64,000 nucleotides of DNA from Pseudoalteromonas luteoviolacea (GTDB taxonomy: Bacteria > Pseudomonadota > Gammaproteobacteria > Enterobacterales > Alteromonadaceae): the NCBI RefSeq assembly GCF_001696455.1, contig NZ_MAUJ01000001.1, positions 1,736,001 to 1,800,000 on the forward strand. Direction: 5' to 3'. A program made the position numbers and the translations under genes. Shown here one piece after another: positions 14,928 through 22,584 of this stretch (the stretch's first letter is position 1; each line of letters begins with the position of its first letter). Below the pieces are notes generated by a model. That model did not search any database. It was not told where the DNA came from and worked only from the letters and a program-made list of their open reading frames with translations.

Positions 14928-14945
14928 CAAGTCTCCAAGAAATAT

Positions 14946-15038
14946 AACGCGTCGCTTCACCGGCGTAAAATAGCAGGCTAAAATGAGCGACGTAGGAGCG
15001 CAAGCCTGCTGTTTTGCGGCCTTTTTAGGCTGCGGTTA
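14946..15038 (-). repeat. attC site 30
   Basis: Starts TAACGCGTCGC, ends GCGGTTA, 93 bp. Main subfamily core AGCAGGCTAAAATGAGCGACGTAGGAGCGCAAGCCTGCT. Confidence 0.9.
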
Positions 15039-15372
15039 TGTCTACCTTCACATCAAATGCTAAAATTACATCATAAAATACATGTGATAGATTTGTCATA
15101 GCATCATCGGATATTACCATTGGGTGAGTTTTAAAAGTCGTAGTCCTCTTTTTTGAAAAGAAACCTTTCTCCGAAACATCCGAGCTTGCTATTTCTAGTT
15201 TAAAGTTTAAGTAATCGTTAAGTCTTCGCTCAAAGCTTGAACCTTTATAAGGGCCGACAACAATGTGTAGTTTTTTTGTTTCACCTGCGCCAAGTGACTT
15301 AAGAAAATGTAATTTAGCTTCATCTCTTTCATTTTCATCAACCAAAATTTTATACTCAAGTTCTAATTCCAT
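15025..15372 (-). CDS. Integron cassette hypothetical protein (115 aa)
   Basis: Soluble protein starting MELELEYKILV with GGAGA upstream. Lys/Glu-rich N-terminal half and a hydrophobic C-terminal segment (LSHVFYDVILAFDVKVDI). The stop lies inside the right arm of attC 30. No family recognised. Confidence 0.75.
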   Translation of the reverse strand: MELELEYKILVDENERDEAKLHFLKSLGAGETKKLHIVVGPYKGSSFERRLNDYLNFKLEIASSDVSEKGFFSKKRTTTFKTHPMVISDDAMTNLSHVFYDVILAFDVKVDITAA

Positions 15373-15394
15373 CTACTTTCTCCGATGAGTAGTC

Positions 15395-15511
15395 TAATAC
15401 CTTACTAAGGTGCAGCTAGCCAACACATAGCTCAAACAAAGCCACGTAAACACTGAAGCCAACCGAATCAAAAATGCCAAAGGTTAGCTGCCACTCTTGT
15501 GCAATTTGTTA
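15395..15511 (-). repeat. attC site 31
   Basis: TAATACCTTAC at the left, ATTTGTTA at the right, 117 bp. Resembles site 16 (CAGCTAGCCAACACATAGC / GGTTAGCTG). Confidence 0.75.
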
Positions 15512-15515
15512 TGTT

Positions 15516-16064
15516 TCAGAACTCAGACTTAATGAGGCCGAAACATTTGAGATCGTGAAATCTATTTTTCCAATAGCCGCTTTCTCTTCTTATACCCTCT
15601 TCAGCAAAACCCAACTTCAATAACAAGCTTTCTGATGCAGTGTTCCCAATGACAGTATCCGCCTGAATTCGATTTAAGGCACCACAAGGTAACTCACCAC
15701 AAAACGCTGCTTGTACTATCCGATTAACCGCTTCTCAGGTAAAACCTTTGCCCCAATAAGCTGGCATCAAGTCATAGCCAACAACAGCATTTTTCATTGC
15801 TATATTCCATGAGTTGAAGCCACACGTACCAATTAGCTGATTAGTTTCCTTCAAGCGTATGGCCCAACGAATCCCTGAGTTATTCTCAAAACGAGAGTGA
15901 AAAAACTCAACTAAACTTTCAGCTTGCTCACTTTGACTAAACGCTTCTAAATCATAGTATTTAACAACCAATTCGCTTGAGAATAGTTCAAACAATTCAC
16001 CTGTATCTTCTTGATGAATTTTTGTTAATCTCAATCTGTCTGTTTCTAATTCTGGAAACTCCAA
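15516..16064 (-). pseudogene. GNAT (RimJ/RimL-type) acetyltransferase cassette, one in-frame TGA
   Basis: From TTG 16062-16064 the frame reads as a complete ~182-residue RimJ/RimL-like GNAT: ETDRLRLTKIHQED near the start, RWAIRLKETNQLIGTCGFNSW in the middle, YDLMPAYWGKGF at the acetyl-CoA loop, then EAVNRIVQAAF, ADTVIGNTASESLLLKLGF and a C-terminal RESGYWKNRFHDL. A TGA at 15735-15737 falls right after GKGFT in an otherwise intact frame that ends at TGA 15516-15518. This is a nonsense mutation unless readthrough occurs. Confidence 0.85.
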
Positions 16065-16085
16065 ATCCTAACTCTCCTTGAAACA

Positions 16086-16180
16086 TAACGCCTAAATAAG
16101 CGGCGTAGAAAGGTTGGCTAAAATTAGCGAAGAATGAGCGCAAGCCAACCTTTTTGCGTCCGTTCTTTATTTACTTGTTA
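16086..16180 (-). repeat. attC site 32
   Basis: Starts TAACGCCTAAA, ends CTTGTTA, 95 bp. Nearly identical to attC 19 except for the last ~20 bases. Confidence 0.95.
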
Positions 16181-16621
16181 GGTGTATGCTATTAAAAGTG
16201 CCAATACCGATAAACATGCGAGCAAAACGACAAACGCCTTAAATTTTCGAAAATTATTCTCTAAGGTTAATACTTGCTTTTCTAAGTCAATAATCGTTCT
16301 AATATAAATGCCACTTTTCAAGAATATAAACAAAAATGAATTCAACATTAAACCAAAGTGTTCATTTAGGACATACCAACCAAAGTTAACTGGCTTGATA
16401 TAAAACACAATACCACTTACAAGTATTGCTACTAAAACATTTAATTTAGCTACATGAGCATCAAAAATATCACCAACTAGGTAATGTTTATATTGAATAT
16501 GTTCCGTTTCTTCCAACTTCCCCATGCTTGCTATGCAACGATAACTATATTTTTTTGCTCTTTCTTCATTGTATGGAGCTAAATCACTGCAATTAGAGTT
16601 GATACATCGGTAAAACTTCAC
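16178..16621 (-). CDS. Integron cassette membrane protein with Cys-rich head (147 aa)
   Basis: GTG start 16619-16621 behind AGGTG. The first 30 residues carry three Cys (FYRCINSNC...YRC), possibly a metal or zinc-ribbon site, followed by three hydrophobic segments (about 58-75, 83-105, 126-145). Inner membrane protein, family unknown. Confidence 0.75.
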   Translation of the reverse strand: MKFYRCINSNCSDLAPYNEERAKKYSYRCIASMGKLEETEHIQYKHYLVGDIFDAHVAKLNVLVAILVSGIVFYIKPVNFGWYVLNEHFGLMLNSFLFIFLKSGIYIRTIIDLEKQVLTLENNFRKFKAFVVLLACLSVLALLIAYT

Positions 16622-16629
16622 AGTACACC

Positions 16630-16724
16630 TAACGCCGGCATAACGGACTAGTAGAGCTTGGCTAAAATTGGTAAGGCACGAACCAAACCAAGCTTTATTA
16701 GTCCACGCATTGATGTGTTTGTTA
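16630..16724 (-). repeat. attC site 33
   Basis: Starts TAACGCCGGC, ends GTTTGTTA, 95 bp. Arms GAGCTTGGCT / AACCAAGCTTTATTAGTCC. Confidence 0.9.
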
Positions 16725-17204
16725 GTGTTCTTGTAACCATTTTTTCGATTCTTCTTGCATTTGAACCGCTATTTCAGTAACACCATAATTATCATTAGGC
16801 TCTAAATCATCTACAGCGTAATACAAGCCGTACAACATTTCTAGACCCACATTGTCACCAACGTATTTAGTTATATTTTTGTGAAAATCAAAATACTTGA
16901 GATCAGAGAGTAGACTACTGAACTGTTCAAAAGGGTCGATTTCTTTACTCGCTATAATCTTTAGATGAAACCTAATAATTAAATAAACCGAGTCTTCAAA
17001 TGATGGAAGCGGAGCAATTAGTTTTTCAAAGGTAGATGAAACAACTTCCCAGCACTTTGGCTCGGCATCAACAATATTTAACAACCCCTCTGAAAAAGTA
17101 CCATTATTTAATTTATAATTAGCATAATTAACTAAGTCATCAGTATTTAAAGTTCCAACAACATACCTTGCGACAAAGTAATATTCGTTTTCTTTTTCAT
17201 TCAC
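16722..17204 (-). CDS. Integron cassette hypothetical protein (160 aa)
   Basis: Soluble, helical, acidic protein with GTG start 17202-17204. The C-terminal half contains a distinctive KYVGDNVGLEMLYGLYYAVDDLEPND block and the middle has RFHLKIIASKEIDPFEQF. The layout looks like a conserved family of unknown function. The stop lies in attC 33. Confidence 0.8.
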   Translation of the reverse strand: MNEKENEYYFVARYVVGTLNTDDLVNYANYKLNNGTFSEGLLNIVDAEPKCWEVVSSTFEKLIAPLPSFEDSVYLIIRFHLKIIASKEIDPFEQFSSLLSDLKYFDFHKNITKYVGDNVGLEMLYGLYYAVDDLEPNDNYGVTEIAVQMQEESKKWLQEH

Positions 17205-17236
17205 TTAAAATCAGAACACCTATTCTTTAAGAGCAC

Positions 17237-17331
17237 TAACGTCTCATTCAGAGACAATAAGATAGTTGATTAAAATTAGCGGCGAAGGAGTAAAAACTAA
17301 TTGTTTTTTGTCCTGCTGAAATGACTTGTTA
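17237..17331 (-). repeat. attC site 34
   Basis: Starts TAACGTCTCA, ends CTTGTTA, 95 bp. Core GTTGATTAAAATTAGCGGCGAAGGAGTAAAAAC. Confidence 0.9.
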
Positions 17332-17799
17332 GGTGCTACAGTACGGGACAGAATATTTACCATTTACATCAATAGGATTAATACTGCCAGATTCACGTTT
17401 ATCCAAGTAGTTTTTATAGTGTTTACCCAAAGACAAACGACCAAAGCCTTCTGGATCTCCATATTCCCCATTTTTGCTTTCACATAAGCAAAATAAACTC
17501 CTACCGTTTATATCGTGCTCCTTTCCCTCATACCACACATGATATTGAAGCTTTTCACCCTTAAAGCCTTTTATGGGTTTGAGAACATCAATTGATATCA
17601 GGTAATGTGAATAACCAAATTTCTCGTTTCCGTTATATCCAATTTTTTGGAAATCAGTAACTTGCCCCTCCACAACAACATCGGCGGATTGAAAACACTG
17701 CTGATAACTACGATCCCAGAAATCGTCATCTTCTGCAAAAACAGGAGTACAACAAAATCCAGTTAGAATTATAAATAGTTTCTCGAAACTTGAACTCAT
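17329..17799 (-). CDS. Integron cassette secreted protein (156 aa)
   Basis: Signal peptide of about 22 residues (FEKLFIILTGFCCTPVFA). The mature part is acidic at first (EDDDFWDRSYQQC) and includes an 'ADVVVEGQVTDFQKIG...YLISIDVLKPIKGFKGEKL' stretch that resembles small beta-barrel periplasmic domains with a VxGxV..V motif. Five Cys in the mature protein. Probably periplasmic. Family not assigned. Confidence 0.8.
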   Translation of the reverse strand: MSSSFEKLFIILTGFCCTPVFAEDDDFWDRSYQQCFQSADVVVEGQVTDFQKIGYNGNEKFGYSHYLISIDVLKPIKGFKGEKLQYHVWYEGKEHDINGRSLFCLCESKNGEYGDPEGFGRLSLGKHYKNYLDKRESGSINPIDVNGKYSVPYCST

Positions 17800-17807
17800 A
17801 GTACACC

Positions 17808-17899
17808 TAACGCCTCAAGCACCGGCTTGATTAAGTTGGCGGCTTTTTTGGAACAAAAAAGGTGACAGCTTTACCAAGTCCACGTCCTTTGGCTTGTTA
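17808..17899 (-). repeat. attC site 35
   Basis: Starts TAACGCCTCAAG, ends CTTGTTA, 92 bp. Same subfamily as attC 9 (GGTGACAGCTTTACCAAGTCC). Confidence 0.9.
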
Positions 17900-17907
17900 C
17901 GTTTGGT

Positions 17908-18246
17908 TTAGCACTCAATTACAACATCCCCTTCACCTAGGCGAACACAATTGAACTGTTTATCATCAATTCTCACTTCTTGCCAGTATTGTGGATCGTC
18001 TGTTTCACCATCTTCAATTATTCGATACTCGCTACTTGGTGAATCGCATTGCTTTTGAGGTAACTTGGTGAAAATTGATCCTGCTGAAATACCATGCTTA
18101 TCGCACTTTTTGAGAAGACTAATAGAGTGCTCAATCAGATTTTTGTTGCCAATAAGCTCCACTTTCTCCTCCAGAGTATCACATTTGGATATTTCCTCGA
18201 CGAGACTTAAAAGCTCTTTCTCTAAAATTTGATATACGAATTCCAT
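17908..18246 (-). CDS. Integron cassette hypothetical protein (112 aa)
   Basis: Soluble acidic protein. The N-terminal half is helical, possibly coiled coil (QILEKELLSLVEEISKC... IEHSISLLKKCDK), and the C-terminal half is beta-rich (SSEYRIIEDGETDD; RLGEGDVVIEC). ATG 18244-18246 behind GAGAG. Family unknown. Confidence 0.8.
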   Translation of the reverse strand: MEFVYQILEKELLSLVEEISKCDTLEEKVELIGNKNLIEHSISLLKKCDKHGISAGSIFTKLPQKQCDSPSSEYRIIEDGETDDPQYWQEVRIDDKQFNCVRLGEGDVVIEC

Positions 18247-18264
18247 AACTCTCTCTTAGAAACG

Positions 18265-18359
18265 TAACGCCCCGTTAAGGAGCAGATGAATAAGTTGGCT
18301 AAATAAACGAGGTACTAGCAAGAGCCAACTTTTATTTGTCCCGCTAGAGTGGCTTGTTA
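18265..18359 (-). repeat. attC site 36
   Basis: Starts TAACGCCCCG, ends CTTGTTA, 95 bp. Arms AAGTTGGCT / AGCCAACTT. Confidence 0.9.
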
Positions 18360-18364
18360 GGCCT

Positions 18365-18742
18365 TTAACCTGCCTCTCCCCATGATAGGTTAACGACTTT
18401 AAAATGCGTGTCTATCTCGATTAAACAAAATGACAAAGCAAAGTAGTAATCCTCTGTACGAAGTTGCATACAGTACATCGCCTCATTTGAATTAGATGCT
18501 TTAGCAGATGAAATATTATAGGGCTTTGTAAATTTGTAACCTGTCGTTTGTTTTAATTTATTACGTTCAATCTCATCAAGGCAGCTTAAATCTGAACACT
18601 GATTTACATAATTTAAAATTGAGATAGCTTTTGAATCACTGATATCGATGTTTACGGGAACGCCATTAACCAATCTACGTTCGCTTTTTGTAGCTGAACA
18701 TGACGCTAAAACAAAGATTAGAATTACTCGTAGAAGATTCAA
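18365..18742 (-). CDS. Integron cassette lipoprotein (125 aa)
   Basis: TTG start 18740-18742 behind TAGGT. Lipoprotein signal peptide with lipobox VLASC (lipid Cys about residue 15). The mature ~110 residues hold several Cys (QCSDLSC; MYCMQL; FCLIE). Envelope protein of unknown family. Confidence 0.8.
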   Translation of the reverse strand: MNLLRVILIFVLASCSATKSERRLVNGVPVNIDISDSKAISILNYVNQCSDLSCLDEIERNKLKQTTGYKFTKPYNISSAKASNSNEAMYCMQLRTEDYYFALSFCLIEIDTHFKVVNLSWGEAG

Positions 18743-18751
18743 TTAAATACC

Positions 18752-18846
18752 TAACGCCCCATTCAGGACTTTTAATTACTGGCTAAACAGACGAACGCAG
18801 TGAGGAAAGCCAACTGTTAAAAGTCCCGCACTACAATGGCTTGTTA
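18752..18846 (-). repeat. attC site 37
   Basis: Starts TAACGCCCCATT, ends CTTGTTA, 95 bp. Arms TACTGGCT / AGCCAACTG. Confidence 0.9.
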
Positions 18847-19218
18847 GTTGTACTTTTGACAAACCTCTCCTAAATCATGCTTAAACTTTTTCACGAATTG
18901 AGGGTAACCCACACCTGTTTTATAAGAAACAACCACAACAACATTTTCAAGAATATTAACCTTAAACGAGGGTGAATCATAAATTTGGTTTGGCACATAG
19001 CTTACAACTGATGTTTCCCAACCACTTTTGTTCTCTTTTAAGAGTGAGACTACATTATCGTAATCAGTATCACCTTCTGAAACCCTTTCGCCGAAGAACT
19101 TAAATTGTGAAGGTATAAAATCAACTCTTATATCCTGCTCACGGAAGACATATAAATAAGCCAACACAAAGAGAGCTGTGACGATAAAAATCAAATATTT
19201 AAGAAATTTAAGCAGCAT
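18844..19218 (-). CDS. Integron cassette membrane-anchored protein (124 aa)
   Basis: ATG 19216-19218 behind AAGGAT is used; the frame to 19269 reads attC 38. One N-terminal helix (LLKFLKYLIFIVTALFVLAYLYVF) then a ~100-residue extracytoplasmic domain with a beta-rich centre (VSLLKENKSGWETSVVSYV). One Cys at the C-terminus. Family unknown. Confidence 0.75.
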   Translation of the reverse strand: MLLKFLKYLIFIVTALFVLAYLYVFREQDIRVDFIPSQFKFFGERVSEGDTDYDNVVSLLKENKSGWETSVVSYVPNQIYDSPSFKVNILENVVVVVSYKTGVGYPQFVKKFKHDLGEVCQKYN

Positions 19219-19232
19219 TATCCTTGTACAGC

Positions 19233-19304
19233 TAACGCCCACATAAAAGGCGAATGTTAGCGAGTCCAACCCGCCTTTTTGTGGACAATTTTTAATCGCC
19301 CATG
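19233..19304 (-). repeat. Truncated attC site 38
   Basis: Starts TAACGCCCACATAAAAGGCG and has GTCCAACCCGCC, but the right end (CCATGCTATGC) lacks GTTA. About 72 bp; probably deletion-damaged. Confidence 0.6.
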
Positions 19305-19448
19305 CTATGCATTTGCTTTCCTACGCAATTTGATTTTTGAAACTATAAAACCAACCATGGGTGCCCAAACCAAAACAGCAACCACAAATGCTCGTATACT
19401 GAATAGAACAAACATAGGTGAGAATAATAACCACAACGACCAATTCAT
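19305..19448 (-). CDS. Integron cassette mini membrane protein (47 aa)
   Basis: The longer frame to 19547 reads through attC 39; the cassette's own start is ATG 19446-19448. The 47 residues form one or two hydrophobic segments (WSLWLLFSPMFVLFSIRAFVVAVLVWAPMVG) ending in a basic tail (KLRRK). Could be a small toxin-like or regulatory membrane peptide, but no family is recognised. Confidence 0.55.
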   Translation of the reverse strand: MNWSLWLLFSPMFVLFSIRAFVVAVLVWAPMVGFIVSKIKLRRKANA

Positions 19449-19457
19449 TATGACGCA

Positions 19458-19553
19458 TAACGCTTGCCTAACCGACGTAAAATAGCAGACTAAAATTTGC
19501 GAAAAAGGAGTGCAAGCCCGCTGTTTTGCGCCCTTTCGTTTAGGCACTTGTTA
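19458..19553 (-). repeat. attC site 39
   Basis: Starts TAACGCTTGCC, ends CTTGTTA, 96 bp. Main subfamily. Confidence 0.9.
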
Positions 19554-20098
19554 TATTTCATTACCGTGAACATCAAAGCTATTAACCTGTAACTTAACAT
19601 CGTAGTTTTTAATTATAAAACCTACTAGAGCGTCGATATCCAAGATGCCAAAGTATTTAAGAGTTATATTTTCGTGATTTAAAAAGAAAGTCCAAGTTAT
19701 GGATTTATCGTTGTCACCTGCATCCTCTATCTTTTTTTCGATAGAAGAAATATCCCAACAGAGAATGCTAAGTTTTTTCCTAATTTTTCGCTTGGTGATA
19801 TGAGTAATACTTCGTTATTTTCAACCCTAGCTATCCAGTCTCCATTTGCTTGAATTTCACGATAAGCTTGAGTGAAAAGGTAACCCGCGAATAGAAAAAA
19901 TAAGGAAAAAACTAAAACTACAAGCATTAATGCTGGGAAATTATGAATTGTCTTTTCAACAACGCCATAGAAACTAAGCCCGTCTTCACTTCCTAGGTAG
20001 CCCAGCCACCCAAATGGCAATAACATACAAATAGCGCCTACAATAATTAACCCATACCCCACGCCTTTTGAATCTATACATTCTTCGTATCGCAACAC
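19551..20098 (-). pseudogene. Membrane protein cassette with PH-like tail, one-base frameshift
   Basis: The first frame (GTG 20096-20098) encodes two membrane helices (about 14-32 and 53-75) and a WIARVENNEVLLISPSEKLGKN region, then goes out of frame near 19755. In the next frame the protein continues (SSIEKKIEDAGDNDKS; TLKYFGILDID; DVKLQVNSFDVHGNE) to TAA 19551-19553 in attC 39. One missing base explains it. The restored ~182-residue protein would have a bacterial PH-like soluble domain (inference). Confidence 0.7.
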
Positions 20099-20121
20099 TT
20101 CACCAGAACCTTTTTGAAATA

Positions 20122-20178
20122 TAACGCCCCGTAAGCCGAGGCAAATGGAATGTTTGGCTTCGCTTAAGCGGTTTGTTA
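20122..20178 (-). repeat. Short attC site 40 (57 bp)
   Basis: Starts TAACGCCCCGT, ends TTTGTTA and is only 57 bp: outer stem CCGTAAGCCGAGG / GGCTTCGCTTAAGCGG. Both outer boxes are intact. Its length resembles the compact attC sites of mobile integrons. Confidence 0.85.
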
Positions 20179-20454
20179 TACGCTCTCACCCAATGCCTCT
20201 TTCATAGGTACAAATGCTTGATCCAAATGCTCTCCAGCTTTCGAGTCATAGTATGCATTAGACTCAAGCATCATGCGTAGAATGGAATAAAGATCGTTCT
20301 TATGTGATGGGATAATGCTGTCCACACTTTTAATACGATTAAATAGTTTCTTAGTGTCTTTGACTGAGCCATCTAAGCTTTCAGAGTCCAAGATTAGAAT
20401 AGCCTTATTCAGTAGCTCAACTATATCTTCAAATTGTGGTTGTTTGATTGTCAT
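20176..20454 (-). CDS. Integron cassette helical protein (92 aa)
   Basis: Soluble helical protein (FEDIVELLNKAILIL; KDTKKLFNRIKSVDSI; LYSILRMMLESNAYYDS), no signal or membrane segment. ATG 20452-20454 has a weak GAG upstream. The stop lies in attC 40. Family unknown. Confidence 0.75.
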   Translation of the reverse strand: MTIKQPQFEDIVELLNKAILILDSESLDGSVKDTKKLFNRIKSVDSIIPSHKNDLYSILRMMLESNAYYDSKAGEHLDQAFVPMKEALGESV

Positions 20455-20475
20455 GCTCGATTCTACTTTGACGTA

Positions 20476-20571
20476 TAACGCCCTAATAAACGGCTAAAAA
20501 TAGTAGGCTAAAATAAGTAACAAAGGAACGCAAGCCTACTGTTTTGCGTGCAAGGTTTAATTGTCTTGTTG
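20476..20571 (-). repeat. attC site 41
   Basis: Starts TAACGCCCT, ends CTTGTTGGG (GTTG in place of GTTA), 96 bp. Arms AGTAGGCT / AGCCTACT as in site 22. Confidence 0.85.
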
Positions 20572-20853
20572 GGATGAAAGGAAGAGCTCACTCTGTTTTT
20601 TTAGTGAATGGTAAATGAGAGAAAAAACTATTAACAAGCCGAAATAACAGAATAATACCCTCTGTACTCCTGGATTATCTAAGAAATCAATTTCAGATTT
20701 CACATCAGGCAAAATGATTAGAGCACTTAATATTAAGTAAAATAGTATCAACACAAAAGCTGTATGTCTGTTTCTCCAAGCATCTCTGCGCCACTTAAAA
20801 AGCAGAACCCAATAAGCAACAACACCAAGAAAAAACGCAAATAAAAGACTCAA
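20557..20853 (-). CDS. Integron cassette small membrane protein (98 aa)
   Basis: TTG start 20851-20853 behind AAGGA. Three hydrophobic segments (about 2-19, 30-48, 66-82), with a basic loop after the first (KWRRDAWRNRH), placing that loop in the cytoplasm. Gln-rich polar tail. No family recognised. Confidence 0.75.
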   Translation of the reverse strand: MSLLFAFFLGVVAYWVLLFKWRRDAWRNRHTAFVLILFYLILSALIILPDVKSEIDFLDNPGVQRVLFCYFGLLIVFSLIYHSLKKQSELFLSSQQDN

Positions 20854-20877
20854 ACCTTCAATCCTTATTTTTTACCC

Positions 20878-20971
20878 TAACGCTCCAATAAACGAAGAAT
20901 AATAGTTGGTTATAATTGTGAACGAAGTGAATGCAGCTAACTGTTAGGCGTCCAACCTGGTTGGCTTGTTA
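20878..20971 (-). repeat. attC site 42
   Basis: Starts TAACGCTCC, ends CTTGTTA, 94 bp. 'TATAATTGTGAACGAAGTG' subfamily. Confidence 0.9.
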
Positions 20972-21367
20972 ACTGTACTTTTGCACACCTCTATTTTGTG
21001 TGACCTCTAGAATTGTGCCCTGCTTGCCATTTATCGACCAAGACTCAAAAGTACTAGAATGTGCAAATATTTCGACAGTAATACCATTGGACAAAACTAA
21101 GACCAAATCACCTGGCTTTTCTTTGATAATTGCTTTTTTTACAGTTGCCCCAACGATTAAGTTATTCATTATCTCTAAAGATCTTTCATCATAATCGCTC
21201 GAGCACCAATCATCTGATGTTATTTCAATATTACCATTCACATCAAGGAATCGAAAAAAGCTTTCAACAGCTATAGACAGCTGATTAGAAAGGAATATAT
21301 TAAGCCAAACATCATTCAATTTAGCAATACTTGCTATATTCGCATTTTCGATAAGGCTACTCATCAT
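20969..21367 (-). CDS. Integron cassette hypothetical protein (132 aa)
   Basis: Soluble protein with an N-terminal helical part and a C-terminal beta part (DLVLVLSNGITVEIFAHSSTFESWSINGKQG) of a kind seen in small conserved proteins that sense or bind unknown ligands. GGGAAG lies upstream of two consecutive ATG codons (21367 and 21364). Family not assigned. The stop lies in attC 42. Confidence 0.75.
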   Translation of the reverse strand: MMSSLIENANIASIAKLNDVWLNIFLSNQLSIAVESFFRFLDVNGNIEITSDDWCSSDYDERSLEIMNNLIVGATVKKAIIKEKPGDLVLVLSNGITVEIFAHSSTFESWSINGKQGTILEVTQNRGVQKYS

Positions 21368-21381
21368 CTTCCCTATACTGC

Positions 21382-21483
21382 TAACGCCTTATGCAGCGGT
21401 GAGTGACATTGGTGGGATTTTTGCTGGCGAAGCCAATAGCGAAAACCCGCCAATGTTACGAACCCGACTGACACAACTTGTTA
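21382..21483 (-). repeat. attC site 43
   Basis: Starts TAACGCCTTATG, ends CTTGTTA, 102 bp. Arms CATTGGTGGGATTTTTGCT / AGCGAAAACCCGCCAATG are unusually long and near perfect. Confidence 0.85.
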
Positions 21484-21487
21484 GATT

Positions 21488-21907
21488 TTAATCTTCGTCT
21501 TCCACCCAAATACATGCTGCGTGTTTTTGCCCTACAAATAAAACACCGGCATCAAATGTTGCATTTGTTAAAGGGTTACAGCTGCGACTTCCAATCGTAT
21601 GATAATTTGCCCAATTTCCATTGGTATAAATTTTCGTATTTTCATCGAAAAATTGTTCGACTAAATAAGTTGCATTCTTTATAGCAACTGATTCCTTCAC
21701 CAATTCAACACCGTAAGCTAAATCTTTCCAAAGGATTGTTTTTACAACCTCTACTGCATAGTTAAAATCGCACTCTTCAAGATAACCAGGTATCGGCGCA
21801 AGGCCAAAATATTCCATCAATTTCTCTATAGATACATCGCAAGAGTGAGTGCATTTAATTTTAAAATAACCGCAGCTACGGTCGTTTAAGATCTGAGTTA
21901 TATTCAC
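21488..21907 (-). CDS. Integron cassette hypothetical protein, GTG start (139 aa)
   Basis: GTG 21905-21907 behind GGGAA fits better than the TTG at 21919. Soluble protein with Cys pairs early (CGYFKIKCTHSC), a helical middle and a beta C-terminus (GVLFVGQKHAACIWVED). Family unknown. Confidence 0.75.
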   Translation of the reverse strand: MNITQILNDRSCGYFKIKCTHSCDVSIEKLMEYFGLAPIPGYLEECDFNYAVEVVKTILWKDLAYGVELVKESVAIKNATYLVEQFFDENTKIYTNGNWANYHTIGSRSCNPLTNATFDAGVLFVGQKHAACIWVEDED

Positions 21908-21923
21908 CGAAATTCCCAAAATC

Positions 21924-22020
21924 TAACACCTTACTAATGGGCGTATAAATGCTTGGCTAAAATTAGCGACGAAGGAGCGCAAGCCTGCTGTTTTGCGTCC
22001 TTTGTTTAATTAACTTGTTA
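21924..22020 (-). repeat. attC site 44
   Basis: Starts TAACACCTTAC, ends CTTGTTA, 97 bp. Main subfamily, close to site 2. Confidence 0.9.
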
Positions 22021-22027
22021 GAGATAC

Positions 22028-22384
22028 CTAGAACGGAAAACAACTCAAACTAGTTGGCTTAATTTGGCCAGAAAGCCTTGTTGCAACTTCTGCCCATGAA
22101 TTACTGCCATTTGCATATAAAAGCAACTTTGAAATATGACGCTTAATAACATTCCAATCAAACTCTTCGAGTACCAATGTCGGTGGCATAAATGAATTTA
22201 TAGTCCGATTTTCAATTGCCTTGGGAGAGGCTACATAGAATTCAAAAAACACACTATCGGTTTGATGATTTTCAAAGCTCAGGTCTAATTCCATGAGAAC
22301 ATCAAACTCCTCCCAATCACTAGGATAACCGGAACTTGATGGTTCTAATTGATCACTTGATATTCCGAGTAACTCGATATTCAT
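22028..22384 (-). CDS. Integron cassette Imm8-like immunity protein (118 aa)
   Basis: The layout fits immunity protein family Imm8: a 'YPSDWEEFDVLMELDLSFEN' N-terminus, a FFEFYVASPKAIENR strand-turn, LVLEEFDWNVIKRHISKLL and a C-terminal SWAEVATRLSGQIKP. Imm8 members are predicted partners of contact-dependent or polymorphic toxins. No cognate toxin is visible in the window, so it may be an orphan immunity gene. Assignment from recalled motifs; moderate certainty. Confidence 0.7.
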   Translation of the reverse strand: MNIELLGISSDQLEPSSSGYPSDWEEFDVLMELDLSFENHQTDSVFFEFYVASPKAIENRTINSFMPPTLVLEEFDWNVIKRHISKLLLYANGSNSWAEVATRLSGQIKPTSLSCFPF

Positions 22385-22392
22385 GGTATCTC

Positions 22393-22486
22393 TAACGCCC
22401 CAATAAGCAGCGAATAATAGTTGGCTATAATTGTGAACGAAGTGAACGCAACCAACTGTTAGGCGTCCGACTTGATTGACTTGTTA
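22393..22486 (-). repeat. attC site 45
   Basis: Starts TAACGCCCC, ends CTTGTTA, 94 bp. 'TATAATTGTGAACGAAGTG' subfamily. Directly abuts attC 46 with no gene between. Confidence 0.95.
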
Positions 22487-22488
22487 GT

Positions 22489-22584
22489 TAACCACAACAA
22501 ACGGCGCAAAAAGGCTTGGCTAAACTTAGCGACGAAGGAGCGCAAGCCAAGCTTTTTGCGTCCTTATGCTTGATGGCTTTATTA
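22489..22584 (-). repeat. attC site 46 (tandem with 45)
   Basis: Starts TAACCACAAC (left box altered), ends TTTATTA, 96 bp. Core AGGCTTGGCTAAACTTAGCGACG..CAAGCCAAGC. The stop codon of the 22582 gene lies in its right end. Confidence 0.9.
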
